Assembly (NCBI GenBank): GCA_902765305.1
Contig: CACWZI010000010.1
Coordinates: 1 to 64,000, forward strand
From: an uncultured Eubacteriales bacterium
GTDB lineage: Bacteria; Bacillota; Clostridia; Christensenellales; Aristaeellaceae
Length of the DNA: 64,000 bases
Direction: 5' to 3'
Shown: in pieces, positions 1 to 9,373 of the stretch
Layout: every line of letters begins with the position of its first letter
Numbering within the stretch: position 1 is the stretch's first letter
The notes under the pieces: generated by a model
Told to the model about the DNA's origin: nothing
What the model saw: only the letters and a program-made list of their open reading frames with translations
Databases searched by the model: none
Made by a program: the position numbers and the translations under genes

Positions 1-95
1 AAGAAATCCGTCAGGATTTCTACCTTCCCTAACACCTAAAACCTATAACCTAAAACCTAAATACTGATTTGTCGCAGCGCGACAAATCAGTATTT
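1..95. repeat. Palindromic intergenic element, copy 1, with heptad repeats
   Basis: Positions 59-75 and 79-95 form a perfect 17-bp inverted repeat (AAATACTGATTTGTCGC and its complement) around a 3-base loop. To its left, roughly 31-58 is a degenerate 7-base repeat (ACCTAAA, ACCTATA). Positions 2-21 form a second small hairpin (AGAAATCC/GGATTTCT). The same 17-bp ends recur at 62091-62214 around a longer insert. The last codons and TGA stop of miaA (87-95) lie inside the right arm, so the element and the gene end are merged. It resembles a miniature, non-coding mobile palindrome; no transposase is in the window. Confidence 0.7.
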
Positions 96-965
96 GTCTA
101 TCTCCCGACACGCCTGCCCCACTGGGTCGTTTTCCATGTCCAGCCAGATGATGTCCCTGTCCCTTCTGAACCAGGTCATTTGCCGCTTGGCGAACTGCTT
201 GATGGCGGTGGCCAGCAGCTCGGTCATCTCTTCCCGGCTGGAGATCTCGCCGGTCAGGTACCGGGTGATGAAGCGGTATTCCAGGCCCAGCTTCTTCAGG
301 AATTCCACGCTGACGCCGCGGTCGATGAGCCCCCTGACCTCGTCGATCATGCCGGCGTCCAACCGCCGCTGCAGGCGCTCGTCGATGCGCCTTTTCAGCG
401 TCTCCCTGTCCCAAGTGACGCCCAGCTTCAAACAGTCGTAGCGGGGCGCGTTGTGGGGAATGTGGTCGTCCCCGGCGTGCAGCTTTTCCAGCAGCCGCAT
501 CACCCGGTTGCGGTTCTTCGGTTCCACGTCGGTGTCGGGGATCGCCTTCAGGAGCATCCGGTACAGTTCAGGTGTTTCAAAGGTTTCCAGGTAGGCCCGG
601 TATTCCAGGTCCGGCGGGCTGTCGCTCATCACGTAGCCCTCAGTGACACAGGCCACGTAGAGCCCCGTGCCGCCCACCAGGAAGGGCAGCCTGCCCCGGG
701 CGACGATGCCGTCGATGGCCTCATAGGCCATGCGCTGGAAGTCGTGCATCGAGAAAAAATCGCCGGGTTCGCACACGTCGATCAGGTGATGGGGCACCCC
801 CTGCATCTCCTCCGGCGCGATCTTGCCGCTGCCCAGGTCCAGGCCGCGAAACACCTGTCGGGAATCGGCGGAGACGATCTCCCCGCCGAAGCGCTGGGCC
901 AGCGCCACGCCCAGGCCACTCTTTCCGGAGGCGTTGGTGCCGCAAACGACGATCAGCTTGTCCAT
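87..965 (-). CDS. miaA: tRNA dimethylallyltransferase MiaA
   Basis: Transfers a dimethylallyl group to N6 of A37 in tRNAs that read codons starting with U. The 292-residue length fits the family. The P-loop is GTNASGKS at residues 9-16 (family form usually GPTASGKT), followed by the substrate-binding segment SADSRQVFRGLD and the PHHLID motif, and near the C-terminus the FAKRQMTWFRRD motif. I chose the ATG at 965 because AGGA lies five bases upstream; an in-frame ATG at 977 overlaps the glutamine synthetase stop as ATGA but has no ribosome site. It is the last gene of a minus-strand operon. Its final residues and stop codon fall in a palindromic repeat, so the C-terminus may have been reset by that element. 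Confidence 0.93.
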   Translation of the reverse strand: MDKLIVVCGTNASGKSGLGVALAQRFGGEIVSADSRQVFRGLDLGSGKIAPEEMQGVPHHLIDVCEPGDFFSMHDFQRMAYEAIDGIVARGRLPFLVGGTGLYVACVTEGYVMSDSPPDLEYRAYLETFETPELYRMLLKAIPDTDVEPKNRNRVMRLLEKLHAGDDHIPHNAPRYDCLKLGVTWDRETLKRRIDERLQRRLDAGMIDEVRGLIDRGVSVEFLKKLGLEYRFITRYLTGEISSREEMTELLATAIKQFAKRQMTWFRRDRDIIWLDMENDPVGQACREIDKY

Positions 966-973
966 CTGCTTCC

Positions 974-3061
974 TCATTTCACGCTGAACAGTATATCGGT
1001 ATAGCTCGGATACGGCCATTGTTCGTTGGGAATCATGGCCTCGCAGGCGTCGCAGGCCTCCCGCAGGGCGTTCATCGCGCCGATGACGTCGTCCTTGTAG
1101 CGCATGGCCCGCTCCAGCGTGTCCTCGGCGGAATCGGCGTGGTGCATGGCCTCGCCCAGGGTGCTGTAGATGGCGTAGATCGTGTCGGTATGGCGGGAGA
1201 TTTCCCGGCAGCGGGCCTTCTCATAGCCGCAGGCCACGCCGGCGACCTCCGCCTTGACCTTCGCGTTGTCGCACAGCTTTGCCGAGAACGCGGAGACCGC
1301 GGGCAGTATGTTGCGGCTGACCATGTCCATCATGGTCTCGGCCTCGATGTGGATCACCTTCACGTAGTTTTGCAGCAGTATCTCATAGCGGGAGCGCAGC
1401 TCGGCCGCGCTGAACACGCCGTGGCGCTCGAACAGGGCTACGTTCTTTTTATCCAGCAGGTGGGCCAGGGCCTCCGGCGTGGTGCGCAGGTTCATCAGGC
1501 CCCGGCGCTGGGCCTCCTCGGGCCAGTGGTTGTCGTAGCCGTTGCCGTTGAACAGTATCCGCTTGTGGGCCTTGACGGTGTCCCGGATCAGGTCGTGCAG
1601 GGCCTGGGTGAAGTCCTCCGCCCCCTCCAGCGCGTCGGCGAACTGCCGCAGGCTCTCGGCCACGGCGGTGTTGATGACGATGTTGGGCTTGGCGATGGAC
1701 TGGCTGGAGCCGGGACTGCGGAACTCGAACTTGTTGCCGGTGAAGGCGAAGGGGGAGGTGCGGTTGCGGTCGGTGGAATCCCTGGGGATGCGGGGCAGCA
1801 CGTCCACGCCGATCTTCAGCTGCTCCTTGTCGTGGCCGCCGTAGGGCGCGTCGTGTTCGATGGCCTCCAGCACCTCGGTCAGCTCGTCGCCCAGGAACAT
1901 GCTGATCACCGCCGGCGGAGCCTCGTTGGCCCCCAGGCGATGGTCGTTCCCGGCGGTGGCCACCGAGATGCGCAGCAGGTCCTGGTAGTCGTCCACGGCC
2001 TGGATCACCGCGCACAGAAACAGCAGGAACTGGGCGTTTTCAAAGGGCGTCGCGCCGGGGTCCAGCAGGTTGACCCCCTCGCTGGTGGAGATGGACCAGT
2101 TGTTGTGCTTGCCGGAGCCGTTGACGCAGTTGAAGGGCTTTTCGTGCAGCAGGCAGACCATGCCGTGGCGATGGGCCACCTTGCGCATCAGCTCCATGGT
2201 CAGCTGGTTGTGGTCCACGGAGATGTTGGTGGTGGTGAATATCGGGGCCAGCTCGTGCTGGGCCGGGGCCACCTCGTTGTGCTCGGTCTTGGCGAGGATG
2301 CCCAGCTGCCACAGCTCGTCGTTCAACTCCTGCATGAAGGCCTGCACCCGGGGCTTGATGACGCCGAAGTAGTGGTCGTCCAGCTCCTGCCCCTTGGGGG
2401 GCTTCGCGCCCAGCAGCGTGCGGCCGGTGAGCATCAGGTCCTCCCGGGCGTCCACCATGCCCTGGTCCACCAGGAAGTACTCCTGCTCCGCGCCGACGGT
2501 GGTGATGGGCGTCACGTTTTCGTGGCCGAACAGCTTCAGCACCCGGCTGATCTGGCGGTTGATGGCCTCCATGCTGCGCAGCAGCGGCGTCTTCATGTCC
2601 AGCGCCTCGCCGCCGAAGCTGCAGAAGGCGGTGGGGATGTACAGCACGGTATCCTTGATGAAGGCGAAGGAGGTGGGGTCCCACGCGGTATAGCCCCGGG
2701 CCTCGAAGGTGGAGCGCAGGCCGCCGGAGGGGAACGATGAGGCGTCGGACTCGCCCCGCACCAGCTCCTTGCCGGAGAACTCCATGATGACGCCCCCGTT
2801 GCCGTCCGGCGAGATAAAGCTGTCGTGCTTCTCGGCGGTGATGCCGGTCATCGGCTGGAACCAGTGGGTGAAGTGGGTCGCGCCTTGCTCGATGGCCCAG
2901 TCCTTCATGGCGTTGGCGACGATGTTCGCCACCGCGATGTCCAGGCGCTTGCCGTCTGCGATGCAGCGCAGCATCTCCTTATAGGTGTCCTTCGGCAGCC
3001 GTTGGCGCATGGTGGTCAGGTTGAACACCTTCGCGGCAAAGCGGTTAGCGACATCCTTCAT
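974..3061 (-). CDS. glnN: Glutamine synthetase type III
   Basis: ATP-dependent synthesis of glutamine from glutamate and ammonia in the cytoplasm. At 695 residues it has the size of the GSIII class, much longer than GSI (about 450). Visible GSIII features are the N-terminal WFQPMTG and [21 protein letters not shown] segments, the catalytic [10 protein letters not shown] region, EVAPAQHE, the ATP-site segment [12 protein letters not shown], and [20 protein letters not shown]. The ATG at 3061 is preceded by AAGGAG at 8 bases; further in-frame starts at 3067 and 3070 are too close to that site. The gene follows a cytidylate kinase-like gene by only a few bases and is followed by miaA, so the three are probably co-transcribed. 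No GlnR or PII gene is nearby. Confidence 0.95.
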   Translation of the reverse strand: MKDVANRFAAKVFNLTTMRQRLPKDTYKEMLRCIADGKRLDIAVANIVANAMKDWAIEQGATHFTHWFQPMTGITAEKHDSFISPDGNGGVIMEFSGKELVRGESDASSFPSGGLRSTFEARGYTAWDPTSFAFIKDTVLYIPTAFCSFGGEALDMKTPLLRSMEAINRQISRVLKLFGHENVTPITTVGAEQEYFLVDQGMVDAREDLMLTGRTLLGAKPPKGQELDDHYFGVIKPRVQAFMQELNDELWQLGILAKTEHNEVAPAQHELAPIFTTTNISVDHNQLTMELMRKVAHRHGMVCLLHEKPFNCVNGSGKHNNWSISTSEGVNLLDPGATPFENAQFLLFLCAVIQAVDDYQDLLRISVATAGNDHRLGANEAPPAVISMFLGDELTEVLEAIEHDAPYGGHDKEQLKIGVDVLPRIPRDSTDRNRTSPFAFTGNKFEFRSPGSSQSIAKPNIVINTAVAESLRQFADALEGAEDFTQALHDLIRDTVKAHKRILFNGNGYDNHWPEEAQRRGLMNLRTTPEALAHLLDKKNVALFERHGVFSAAELRSRYEILLQNYVKVIHIEAETMMDMVSRNILPAVSAFSAKLCDNAKVKAEVAGVACGYEKARCREISRHTDTIYAIYSTLGEAMHHADSAEDTLERAMRYKDDVIGAMNALREACDACEAMIPNEQWPYPSYTDILFSVK

Positions 3062-3066
3062 GGGCA

Positions 3067-3663
3067 TCACTCCTTCGCCGCCCTGGCGGCCTCGCAGATC
3101 AGCTTCACGCAGGTGTCGTAGCCCAGCAGGCCGCTGTCCAGCATCAGGTTGTAATTGTGGTAGTCGCCCCAGTGGCGTCCCGCGAACTGCTGGTAGTAGC
3201 TGCGGCGGGCGGCGTCGGTCTTTTTCATGGCCTTCTGGATGTCCGACGGGTTGTTGCTGCCGATGAGCTCGCTGACGCGCGCCGCGCGGTGCAGGTCGTC
3301 GGCATAGATGAACACGTTCAGGCAGTCCACGTTGGCCTTGTCCAGTATGGCGTCGGCGCAGCGGCCCAGTATGATGCAGGGACCCTTGGCCGCCAGCATC
3401 AGTATGACGCGCCGCTCGATCTCGTGGATGGCCTCCCGCCGGTCCACGTAGGCCGCCGGGGTGATCGCCCGCAGGAAGGCGTCCATCCTGGAGATCTCCT
3501 CCTCCTCATGCTCGATGACGCTGGTGTCCAGACCGCTGTCCTTGACGGTGTCGCGGATGATGTCCCGGTCGTAGATCTCGATGCCCAGCTCCGCCGCCAC
3601 GCGCTTGGCGATGGAATGTCCGCCTGCGCCGTATTCCCTGCTGATGGTGATGATGCCGCTCAT
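3067..3663 (-). CDS. Cytidylate kinase-like family protein
   Basis: A 198-residue P-loop kinase-fold protein of the cytidylate kinase-like (AAA_26/Cytidylate_kin2) family that is common in Clostridia; the true substrate of this family is not established. It opens with [22 protein letters not shown], in which GAGGHSIA replaces a classic GxxGxGKS/T Walker A, as is usual for the family. [11 protein letters not shown] is the conserved central strand. The ATG at 3663 has a perfect AGGAGG seven bases upstream. The stop overlaps the ribosome site region of the downstream glutamine synthetase gene. It is distinct from canonical CMP kinase (Cmk), which is not in this window. Confidence 0.8.
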   Translation of the reverse strand: MSGIITISREYGAGGHSIAKRVAAELGIEIYDRDIIRDTVKDSGLDTSVIEHEEEEISRMDAFLRAITPAAYVDRREAIHEIERRVILMLAAKGPCIILGRCADAILDKANVDCLNVFIYADDLHRAARVSELIGSNNPSDIQKAMKKTDAARRSYYQQFAGRHWGDYHNYNLMLDSGLLGYDTCVKLICEAARAAKE

Positions 3664-3717
3664 ATTATTCCTCCTGACGGTCGTCGCGCCCATAAGGGCG
3701 AAGATATTCCTCCTGGC

Positions 3718-3723
3718 ATTATA
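3718..3723 (-). promoter_or_regulatory. Extended -10 promoter for the kinase-like/glnN/miaA operon
   Basis: On the minus strand this reads TGC followed by TATAAT, an extended -10 element, with only a weak -35 match (TGGCAA) 17 bases upstream. It lies 55 bases before the start at 3663, and an additional AGGAGGAATA copy sits between them. Confidence 0.45.
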
Positions 3724-3765
3724 GCACATATCGGGCAGGATTGCCACAGTTATTTCACGCGGTCC

Positions 3766-3794
3766 TTGCCTTTTGGATACCGTTATGATAATAT
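3766..3794 (+). promoter_or_regulatory. Possible sigma-A promoter for the sugar-kinase-fold gene
   Basis: TTGCCT, 17-base spacer, TAATAT; 63 bases before the ATG at 3858. The match is moderate and the divergent minus-strand promoter lies just to its left. Confidence 0.4.
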
Positions 3795-3857
3795 TGCCTT
3801 GGTCGCTCGACAGAATCACGTCCTGCCCTACGGCAGGCGATCCAAGGAAGTGTCTAT

Positions 3858-5654
3858 ATGTCTACGCTTACGCAGTTCATGGAAGCCGCACGATCGGATC
3901 GGCCCGTCTACATCAGCGACGTCAGGGACGCCTTCCAGCGGGAGGGCACGCGCCCGTTTCACTTCCATGTGACGCTGTATGACGACAGCGTCCGACGCTT
4001 CGCGCTGAAGGTGCCCCGTTGTGAAGGCGCGGAGGAATCGGCGTTCGTGGCGTCCTTCCTGAACGCCATGCTCTACAATGCCCTCTCCTCGTTGGGCGCA
4101 AAGCGGATCGACGTCTATATCGACGGGAAGGACGCCCCCCTCGCCGCCTGGGCGAAGGGATTGGACGAAGCCTTCCAGGTCAGCCTGCCCCTCGCCGAAC
4201 GCAGCGGCTATGGCAAGTGCCTGAACGTGAATCAGCGCACGCTGGCCACGCTGTGCGGCCCGGAGGCGCGGTTCGCGTTCCGGCTGTCCGACATCGCCGA
4301 TGAGCCTGAAGTCCCCGAACCTCATCCCGCACCCACAGCCATCCCCGTCTTCGCCGCCCTGCCGGAAAGGGCGAAGCGCGGCATGCTGATGGGCATGGAC
4401 ATCGGCGGCACCGACGTCAAGCTGGTGGCCGCCCTGGACGGCAGGCTGGTCGCGTTCAAGGAGTACGACTGGAATCCCGCCGCCTGCGCACTGGCGGAGC
4501 AGCTGATCGAGCCGCTGTGTCTGCTGACCCGCCTGATGCGCGCCGCCGTGTGCATGGAGGCTTCCGGGATGGGGGATCGGGTTGCCGCGCAGGTCTTTGA
4601 CAGAGCCGCCACCGATGGGGAAATGGCATCCGCCGTCACTGAAATGGAGGCGCTGTTGGGCGACAGGCTGCGCGGCTTTGACGGCATCGGCCTTTGCTTC
4701 CCGGACGTGGTGATCCGAAACCGGATCATCGGCGGCGAGACCCCCAAGACCTACGGCATGCGCATGAACACGGCTATGGACTATGAAGCGCAGTTCGGGA
4801 AGATCACGAACCTGTGCGACGTGCTGAAGGCCTACGCGACGCCGGAGGGCGTGGTGATGAACACCAACGACGGCCCCATGGCCGCGTTCACCACCGCCGT
4901 GGAGCAGGCCGCCGCGGGCACGGACCTGTCGGACGGCTTCTTCGCCCACACCCTGGGCACCGATCTGGGCACCGGCTGGATCCTGCCGGACGGCTCGATT
5001 CCCGAGATCCCGCTGGAAATCTACAGCTTAATCATCGACCTCGGCAGCTTCGACCAGCGCCGCTTTCCCGCCCCGGACGTGCGGAGCATCAACAACGTCA
5101 ATACCGGCCTGCCCGGCACGCTGCAGAAGTACGCCAGCCAGTCAGGTGTTTTTCGCCTGGCCGCGAATTCCCTGCCCGATGCGGCCCCCAAAGTGTTTCA
5201 GGGGGCGCTCGACAGGGGCCTGTTCGTGAAGGAGGACGAGCGCCTGATCGTGCCCACCTCGCCGAAGGACATGCGCAAGCCCTGCCTGGAATACTTCATG
5301 CGCGAAGCGGAGCGGCGGGATTCCAAATGCGCCGACATCTTCCGGCAGATCGGCGAACACCTGGCCGTGACCTGGCGGGAGACGGAATACCTGCTGCGGC
5401 CCGCCTGCAAACAGCGCACGCTGTTCGGCAGGCTCGTCAAGACCCCGGCCTGCTTTGATTTGATGTGCGAGGGCGCGCGGCGAATCGTGCCGGATATCGA
5501 GCAGGCCGTCGCGGACGAGGGCCTGGCCAATACCGGCCTGATGAAGCAGCTGGCCGCCCACCCCGTCTACACGGTGGCCCAGTTCGCCCAGGCCGTCGGG
5601 GCGGTTTATTACGCTTGCGTGGGGCTGCTACAGGCCCCCAGTTCACGCTCGTAA
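3858..5654 (+). CDS. ROK/hexokinase-fold (ASKHA) protein with an extra N-terminal domain
   Basis: A 598-residue protein in two parts. Residues 1 to about 150 form a domain I do not recognise. From about residue 175 comes an actin-like ATPase/sugar-kinase fold: GMDIGGTDVKLV matches the phosphate-1 loop of ROK kinases, GLCFPDVV sits where the catalytic aspartate motif is expected, and HTLGTDLGTGWI matches the phosphate-2 loop. It is about twice the length of ordinary ROK glucokinases (around 300 residues) and has no helix-turn-helix and no ROK zinc-finger cysteine motif that I can see. AAGGAAG precedes the start. It stands alone on its strand and its last 46 bases overlap the end of the convergent macrodomain gene. 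A sugar or sugar-like substrate is likely; the exact one cannot be read from sequence. Confidence 0.7.
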   Translation: MSTLTQFMEAARSDRPVYISDVRDAFQREGTRPFHFHVTLYDDSVRRFALKVPRCEGAEESAFVASFLNAMLYNALSSLGAKRIDVYIDGKDAPLAAWAKGLDEAFQVSLPLAERSGYGKCLNVNQRTLATLCGPEARFAFRLSDIADEPEVPEPHPAPTAIPVFAALPERAKRGMLMGMDIGGTDVKLVAALDGRLVAFKEYDWNPAACALAEQLIEPLCLLTRLMRAAVCMEASGMGDRVAAQVFDRAATDGEMASAVTEMEALLGDRLRGFDGIGLCFPDVVIRNRIIGGETPKTYGMRMNTAMDYEAQFGKITNLCDVLKAYATPEGVVMNTNDGPMAAFTTAVEQAAAGTDLSDGFFAHTLGTDLGTGWILPDGSIPEIPLEIYSLIIDLGSFDQRRFPAPDVRSINNVNTGLPGTLQKYASQSGVFRLAANSLPDAAPKVFQGALDRGLFVKEDERLIVPTSPKDMRKPCLEYFMREAERRDSKCADIFRQIGEHLAVTWRETEYLLRPACKQRTLFGRLVKTPACFDLMCEGARRIVPDIEQAVADEGLANTGLMKQLAAHPVYTVAQFAQAVGAVYYACVGLLQAPSSRS

Positions 5655-6439
5655 TACGCCCTGTCCTCATTTTTGAACACGTTGAAGATCACGCGGTCCA
5701 CCCCATCCGGGTGGGCCGTCTTCCATTTGAGGACCGTTGACACGGCGATCTGCGCCGCCCTCTGACCGGGGAAGCGGAAGACCCCGGTGGAGATGCAGCA
5801 GAACGCCACCGAGCGCAGGCCGTTTTCCGCGCACAGCTCCAGCGTATGGGTATAGCAGTCCGCCAGGTCCCGCTCCAACCCGGGCGTCAGGCGCTCCTCC
5901 ACGATCGGGCCTACGATGTGGATCACCCGCTTCGCAGGCAGGTTGTAGGCGTCCGTCAGCATCGGCACGGCGGTCGGCTGTTCGTAGTCCGGGCCAAACC
6001 GGGCGCGCAATCCGTCCATTTGCCGGGCGCATGCCTCGCGAAGCTGGATGCCGGCATAGGTATGGATGCAGTTGTCGATGCAGGTGTGCATCGGTACGAA
6101 GCAGCCCAGCATCTGTGAATTGGCCGCGTTTACGATGGCGTCCACGGCCAGCCGGGTGATGTCCCCCTGCCAGAGGGAGAGACCGTCCCGGATCACGGGA
6201 ATATCCTCGAGCGACACAACGCCCTTCTCCGCCGCCCGCTCCCGGAGGTATTCATCCTGGAGGCGAAGGGCGTCCCCGGGCAGCGGCCCGGGCCTGCGGA
6301 TGTTCATCAGCGAGCGCAGTATCCTGCGCCGGCCCTGGGTATCCCTTGGGGTTTCGATTTGGCTGTATTCTCCCGAATCCGCCTTGAACACCTCGACCAG
6401 ACGGGTCAGGCGCTCGTCCTGCGTCAGCGTATGATTCAT
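5609..6439 (-). CDS. Zinc-containing macrodomain protein-ADP-ribose hydrolase
   Basis: A 276-residue protein. The macrodomain begins near residue 85 with LWQGDITRLAVDAIVNAANSQ, which binds ADP-ribose. The following loop, GCFVPMHTCIDNCIHTYAG, carries the cysteine and histidine ligands typical of the zinc-dependent macrodomain subclass that removes ADP-ribose from proteins. The C-terminal CCISTGVFRFPGQRAAQIA is the phosphate-binding loop. An N-terminal helical part of about 80 residues is also normal in this subclass. I chose the ATG at 6439 because AAAGGA lies nine bases away; ATGs at 6445 and 6448 are too close. In some Firmicutes it pairs with a SirTM ADP-ribosyltransferase and lipoylation genes, but none is here, so its target is unknown. 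Confidence 0.88.
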   Translation of the reverse strand: MNHTLTQDERLTRLVEVFKADSGEYSQIETPRDTQGRRRILRSLMNIRRPGPLPGDALRLQDEYLRERAAEKGVVSLEDIPVIRDGLSLWQGDITRLAVDAIVNAANSQMLGCFVPMHTCIDNCIHTYAGIQLREACARQMDGLRARFGPDYEQPTAVPMLTDAYNLPAKRVIHIVGPIVEERLTPGLERDLADCYTHTLELCAENGLRSVAFCCISTGVFRFPGQRAAQIAVSTVLKWKTAHPDGVDRVIFNVFKNEDRAYYERELGACSSPTQA

Positions 6440-6466
6440 GTGCATCATTCCTTTATAAGCGATCGG

Positions 6467-7288
6467 TCACAGCAGCGCCTCGATCACCGCCGCCACGCCG
6501 TCTTCGTCGTTGGTTGCTGTGACGATGTCCGCCACGCGGCGTACCTCGTCCACGGCGTTGCCCATGGCCACGCCGACGCCCGCGCTTTCAATCATGCTGA
6601 TGTCGTTGAGGCCGTCCCCGAAGGCCATGACCTGTTCCCGTTCAAGGCCCAGGTGCTTCGCCAGCGCCAGCAGGGCGCGGCCCTTGGTGGCGTCCTCGCG
6701 GTTGATCTCGATGTTGCGCGGCACGGAGGAGGATACGGCGATGCCTGAAAAGGGCATGTGCCCCAGCAGCCGGCGCTGGGTTTCATCGTCCCGGCAGAAC
6801 GCCTGTATCTTCTGGATATCCCAGCCCTTCTGCCTGAGAAAGGCCTTCAGCTCCGGCACGGGGGTTCGTATGGACTTCATGTAATCCACGACGATGGGGC
6901 TCCAGGCGTATCGATCGATCTGGTTCCACATGGCTTCGGTCATGAAGCCCCTGCCTTCAGCGTAGCAGTCGTAGATCACCGGCTGTCCGTCCAGCCAGGC
7001 CATGATATCGAGGGCCTGATCCAGCGGGATCTCGGCGCGGCAGAGCAGGCGGTCGTTGGCCACGTCGTAGACGGACGCGCCGTTGGAAAGTATGGCGTAT
7101 TTCAGGCAGGGAAGCCCGAGCACCGACCGGGGCAGGCCGTTAAATATCCTGCCCGTGACCGGTACGACGGTCATGCCCTTTTCGCCGGCGCGCAGCAGCG
7201 CGGTCCGGTTGCGGTCGGTCAGTCGCTTGTCAGTGGTCAGCAGCGTGCCGTCCAGGTCTAGGGCGATCAATCGTATGTCTTTACGCAT
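6467..7288 (-). CDS. Cof-type HAD-IIB hydrolase
   Basis: A 273-residue phosphatase of the haloacid dehalogenase superfamily, Cof/YbiV subfamily, acting on sugar phosphates or other small phosphates. Motif I is ALDLDGTLLTTD near residue 10, motif II falls at VPVTGR, the lysine of motif III at EDATKGRALLAL, and motif IV is MAFGDGLNDISMIESAGVGVAMGNA. The ATG at 7288 overlaps the end of the upstream beta-galactosidase gene by 8 bases and has GAGG nine bases before it. Co-translation with a GH42 enzyme suggests a role in dephosphorylating a sugar intermediate, but that is inference. Confidence 0.9.
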   Translation of the reverse strand: MRKDIRLIALDLDGTLLTTDKRLTDRNRTALLRAGEKGMTVVPVTGRIFNGLPRSVLGLPCLKYAILSNGASVYDVANDRLLCRAEIPLDQALDIMAWLDGQPVIYDCYAEGRGFMTEAMWNQIDRYAWSPIVVDYMKSIRTPVPELKAFLRQKGWDIQKIQAFCRDDETQRRLLGHMPFSGIAVSSSVPRNIEINREDATKGRALLALAKHLGLEREQVMAFGDGLNDISMIESAGVGVAMGNAVDEVRRVADIVTATNDEDGVAAVIEALL

Positions 7289-9302
7289 ACTGCTTGTCCT
7301 CTCTTTTAGTGCGAATTCGGATGATCCTGAAGCCGTTGACCGGCAGCGTGGCGGGCCCGCCCGTCTTTTCACCGTTGAGCAGGTCCGTGCCCTCCGGAAG
7401 CGCCACCTCGACCGGCGCGCCGGCAAAGTTCATGACGAAGGCGATGTCGCCGCGCCGGGTGGCCTGTACGCCCGTGGGCAGGTTGGATACCACAGGCGTG
7501 ATACACAGCTCGGAAACGAGCATCCTGTAAAAGTCATCCAGGTAGTCGGCGTCGGGGCAGGTGGCGATGTAGTAAGCCCTGCCCTTGCCGAAGCGATTGA
7601 CGGTGACGCAGGCCCTGCCCGCATAGAAATCGTCCGTATAGGTCGCCAGCGTCTGGGCTCCTTCGGTGTGGATCAGGTCGCAGAGGGCATCGCAGGCGTA
7701 GGTTTTGCCGTCTCGGGTGCGCAAGCCGTTGCGCTCGTCGTCCCAGAGGGCGTCGGTCTCTTCGATCCAAATGCCCAGAAGCTGGCGCAGCGGCCCGGGG
7801 AAGCCGCCCAGGAAGCACAAATCGTCCGCATCCACCCGTCCGGTGGGGCAGGTGCACACCAGGGTGCCGCCACCGGCCACGAAGGCCGACAGGCGCTCTG
7901 CGACGCCGGGGCGAAGCAGGTACAGCATCGGCGCGGCGACCAGCCGGTAGCGGTCGAGGTCGCGGGTCTGGTCGATGATGTCCAGGTCGATGCCCCGGCG
8001 CTTCAGCGCCCTGTAGTGGGCCAAGACGGTCCCGTCGTGGCGCATGTCCCTGCGGGGGCCCTGGCAGTCCGCCAGCGCCCAGCGGTTTTCGGCGTCGAAG
8101 AGTATGGCGGCTTTTGAATCGGGCATCGCACCGAGGACATCCTTCAGCTTGGGAAGCAGTGCGCCCACCGCCTGCACGTCCCGGAAGGTGCGGGTGTGCT
8201 CGTGGCCCGCATGGTCCACCACCGCGCCGTGGAACTTCTCCGCCGCGCCGCGGCTCTTGCGCCACTGGAAATACTGCACGGTGTCCGCGCCGTGGGCGAC
8301 GGCCTGGAGGCTGGAGAGCATGTGCATGCCCGGCTTTTTCAGCTTGCACACGTCGTGCCAGTTGACCTGGGAGGGCGTGGATTCCATCAGCGCGAAGGGC
8401 CGTTGCTTCAGCGCGCGCATCCAGTCGTAATTGAAGGCCGCGCCGAGGGCGGTCTGCTCCCCGTCGCCATGGCCCCACTTGGGATAGCTGTCGAAGCTGG
8501 CGAAATCCAGGGCGTCGGCGACCGCACGGTAATCCAGTCCCCCGAACATCTCCATCAGGTTGGTGGTGACGGGCAGGTCCGGGGTCAATTCGCGCAGCGG
8601 CGCGATCTCAGCCCTGATGAAATCGACGGTCTGGTGGGTGACGAAGCGCTTCCACGCCAGGTTCAGGCCGTGGATGGACGTTTCGCCGATGGCCGATGGA
8701 CTGTGCAGCTGGTCCCAGTCGGTATAGCGCTTGCTCCAAAATCCGGTCCACCAGGCGTGGTTGAGGGCGTCCAGCGTGCCGTAGCGCGCCTTCAGGAAGC
8801 GCCGGAAGGCCTGTTGGCACAGCTCGCAATGGCATTCGCCGCTGTATTCATTGGATATATGCCAGCCCACCACCGCCGGATGACGGCCAAAGCGTTCGGC
8901 CAGGGCGCGGTTGATCCGCCCCACGAAGGCCCGGTAGGCGGGGGAGGTGAAACAGTGGTTGTGCCTGCCGCCGTGGAGGTTGCGCCCGCCGTCCTCCCGC
9001 ACGCGAAGCACCTCGGGGTACCGCCGGCTCATCCAGGCCGGGCGCGCGCCGCTGGGCGTGGCCAGGAAAACGGAGATGCCTGCCCCGTGCAGGCGATCCA
9101 GGGTATCCGCCAGCCAGTCGAAGGTGAAATGCCCCTCCTCGGGCTCCAGGGCGGACCAGGCGAAGATGCCCACGCTCATCAGGTTGCAGCCCGCCAGCTT
9201 CATCAGCCGGATGTCCTCCTCGAGTATATCGGGCCGGTCCAGCCATTGGTCGGGGTTGTAGTCACCTCCGTGACCGATAAACGGCAGCTTCAGTTCGGGC
9301 AT
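7281..9302 (-). CDS. Beta-galactosidase, GH42 family
   Basis: A 673-residue cytoplasmic glycoside hydrolase (no signal peptide) that cleaves terminal beta-galactosides. The N-terminal (beta/alpha)8 barrel starts with GGDYNPDQW. The acid/base is Glu152 in HISNEYSG and the nucleophile is Glu307 in FALMESTPSQVNW. Cys117, Cys157, Cys159 and Cys162 match the structural zinc site of GH42 enzymes. A trimerisation domain (IDLDIIDQT onwards) and a small C-terminal beta domain ending FRIIRIR follow. AAAGGAG precedes the ATG by nine bases. It is followed by an overlapping HAD phosphatase gene; no sugar transporter or regulator is beside it. Confidence 0.94.
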   Translation of the reverse strand: MPELKLPFIGHGGDYNPDQWLDRPDILEEDIRLMKLAGCNLMSVGIFAWSALEPEEGHFTFDWLADTLDRLHGAGISVFLATPSGARPAWMSRRYPEVLRVREDGGRNLHGGRHNHCFTSPAYRAFVGRINRALAERFGRHPAVVGWHISNEYSGECHCELCQQAFRRFLKARYGTLDALNHAWWTGFWSKRYTDWDQLHSPSAIGETSIHGLNLAWKRFVTHQTVDFIRAEIAPLRELTPDLPVTTNLMEMFGGLDYRAVADALDFASFDSYPKWGHGDGEQTALGAAFNYDWMRALKQRPFALMESTPSQVNWHDVCKLKKPGMHMLSSLQAVAHGADTVQYFQWRKSRGAAEKFHGAVVDHAGHEHTRTFRDVQAVGALLPKLKDVLGAMPDSKAAILFDAENRWALADCQGPRRDMRHDGTVLAHYRALKRRGIDLDIIDQTRDLDRYRLVAAPMLYLLRPGVAERLSAFVAGGGTLVCTCPTGRVDADDLCFLGGFPGPLRQLLGIWIEETDALWDDERNGLRTRDGKTYACDALCDLIHTEGAQTLATYTDDFYAGRACVTVNRFGKGRAYYIATCPDADYLDDFYRMLVSELCITPVVSNLPTGVQATRRGDIAFVMNFAGAPVEVALPEGTDLLNGEKTGGPATLPVNGFRIIRIRTKREDKQYA

Positions 9303-9373
9303 GTCGTATTGCTCCTTTTATCAAATTTGGTGAATCCTGTATCCACCTTTTCAGCGGCTGATCGCGTGCTCCA

